Source of the DNA: Gammaproteobacteria bacterium
GTDB lineage: Bacteria > Pseudomonadota > Gammaproteobacteria > Enterobacterales > Psychrobiaceae
Direction: 5' to 3'
Length of the DNA stretch: 64,000 bases
Assembly: GCA_013214945.1 (NCBI GenBank)
Contig: JABSRT010000006.1
Coordinates: forward strand, 62,001 to 126,000
Positions 63,763 to 64,000 of the stretch are shown here, piece after piece. Positions within the stretch are counted from its first letter, which is position 1. Each line of letters begins with the position of its first letter. The notes below the pieces were generated by a model, which was not told where the DNA came from, did no database searches, and saw nothing but the letters and a program-made list of their open reading frames with translations. The translations under genes were made by a program, and so were the position numbers.

Positions 63763-64000
63763 GACGCTAAGAAAAACCTTGTTTTATACGCTGGTAAGCA
63801 ATGAAAAGCATGGTTGAAAGTTTAATTTCAACTATGGATCTAGTAAGATTACCAGCTTTATTTATATCCTTAAACCTAGAAGCGGATATTCTGCAGCGAA
63901 AAAGTCTCTTTTTTGTCATTTATTGTCATACCAGTGATCATTTCAGTGGGATCAATAGATCTAGTTTTAGTAATCAGACTAATGTCAGGAGAGCAGTAGA
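63763..64000. other. 238-base right edge, no gene start seen
   Basis: This is the promoter side of mepM. By comparison with Shewanella-type genomes a divergent tyrS may start just outside; CAGGAGAG at 63986-63993 could be its ribosome binding site, but no start codon follows before the edge. No other feature is supported. Confidence 0.4.

Overview
The window is a stretch of chromosome from a marine-type gammaproteobacterium, most like the Alteromonadales (Shewanella, Ferrimonas, Colwellia or Psychromonas relatives). This rests on gene content and order: mutL-miaA-hfq-hflX-hflK-hflC-yjeT-purA, aroF-tyrA facing pheA, serA beside rpiA, surA-lptD divergent from amgK-murU and djlA, and anmK-mepM. 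The DNA is AT-leaning, with Leu codons mostly TTA/TTG. I see no rRNA, tRNA, prophage, insertion sequence or CRISPR array. Nearly everything is core housekeeping, so the unusual signals lie in promoters, leaders, repeats and one mosaic-looking gene.

1-8.8 kb: envelope biogenesis and cell-wall recycling (5' end of surA, lptD, amgK, murU, djlA), then a CorB-type CNNM transporter, a YpjD/CcsA-like membrane protein and a D-2-hydroxyacid dehydrogenase. 8.9-15.3 kb: a periplasmic binding protein, cdd, ygfZ, serA, rpiA, a GIY-YIG protein and a PH-domain protein. 15.4-19.8 kb: a periplasmic nitrate reductase operon (small membrane protein, napD, napA, napB, napC) behind an FNR-type promoter. 19.9-23.6 kb: ppk-ppx behind a PhoB-type promoter. 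23.8-31.6 kb: a two-gene ABC-2 exporter, then queG closely followed by a BMP-type nucleoside ABC importer. 31.6-36.9 kb: an orphan PAS-like membrane protein, aroF-tyrA, pheA with a terminator-like leader, and a small exported protein. 37-41.7 kb: a PanP-like decarboxylase, slt, asnC and a DUF1289 protein. 41.8-52 kb: the tsaE-amiB-mutL-miaA-hfq-hflX-hflK-hflC-yjeT-purA cluster. 52-52.5 kb: an array of hairpin repeats. 52.5-64 kb: a zinc-ribbon protein, arfB, a PilZ protein, a histone-deacetylase-like enzyme, bfd, a Pat-type acetyltransferase, an OmpA-like lipoprotein, a GGDEF-EAL protein, anmK and mepM.

Several genes fit together. AnmK, AmgK and MurU are steps of MurNAc recycling, and Slt, AmiB and MepM are peptidoglycan hydrolases that act upstream of it. 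Cdd and the BMP transporter suit nucleoside scavenging. The HDAC-like enzyme and Pat could be opposite arms of protein lysine acetylation.

The best candidates for something little described are the hairpin-repeat array after purA, whose stems show paired base changes; the abrupt codon-usage switch inside purA; the queG-BMP transporter gene string; and the terminator-like pheA leader without a visible Phe-rich leader peptide.
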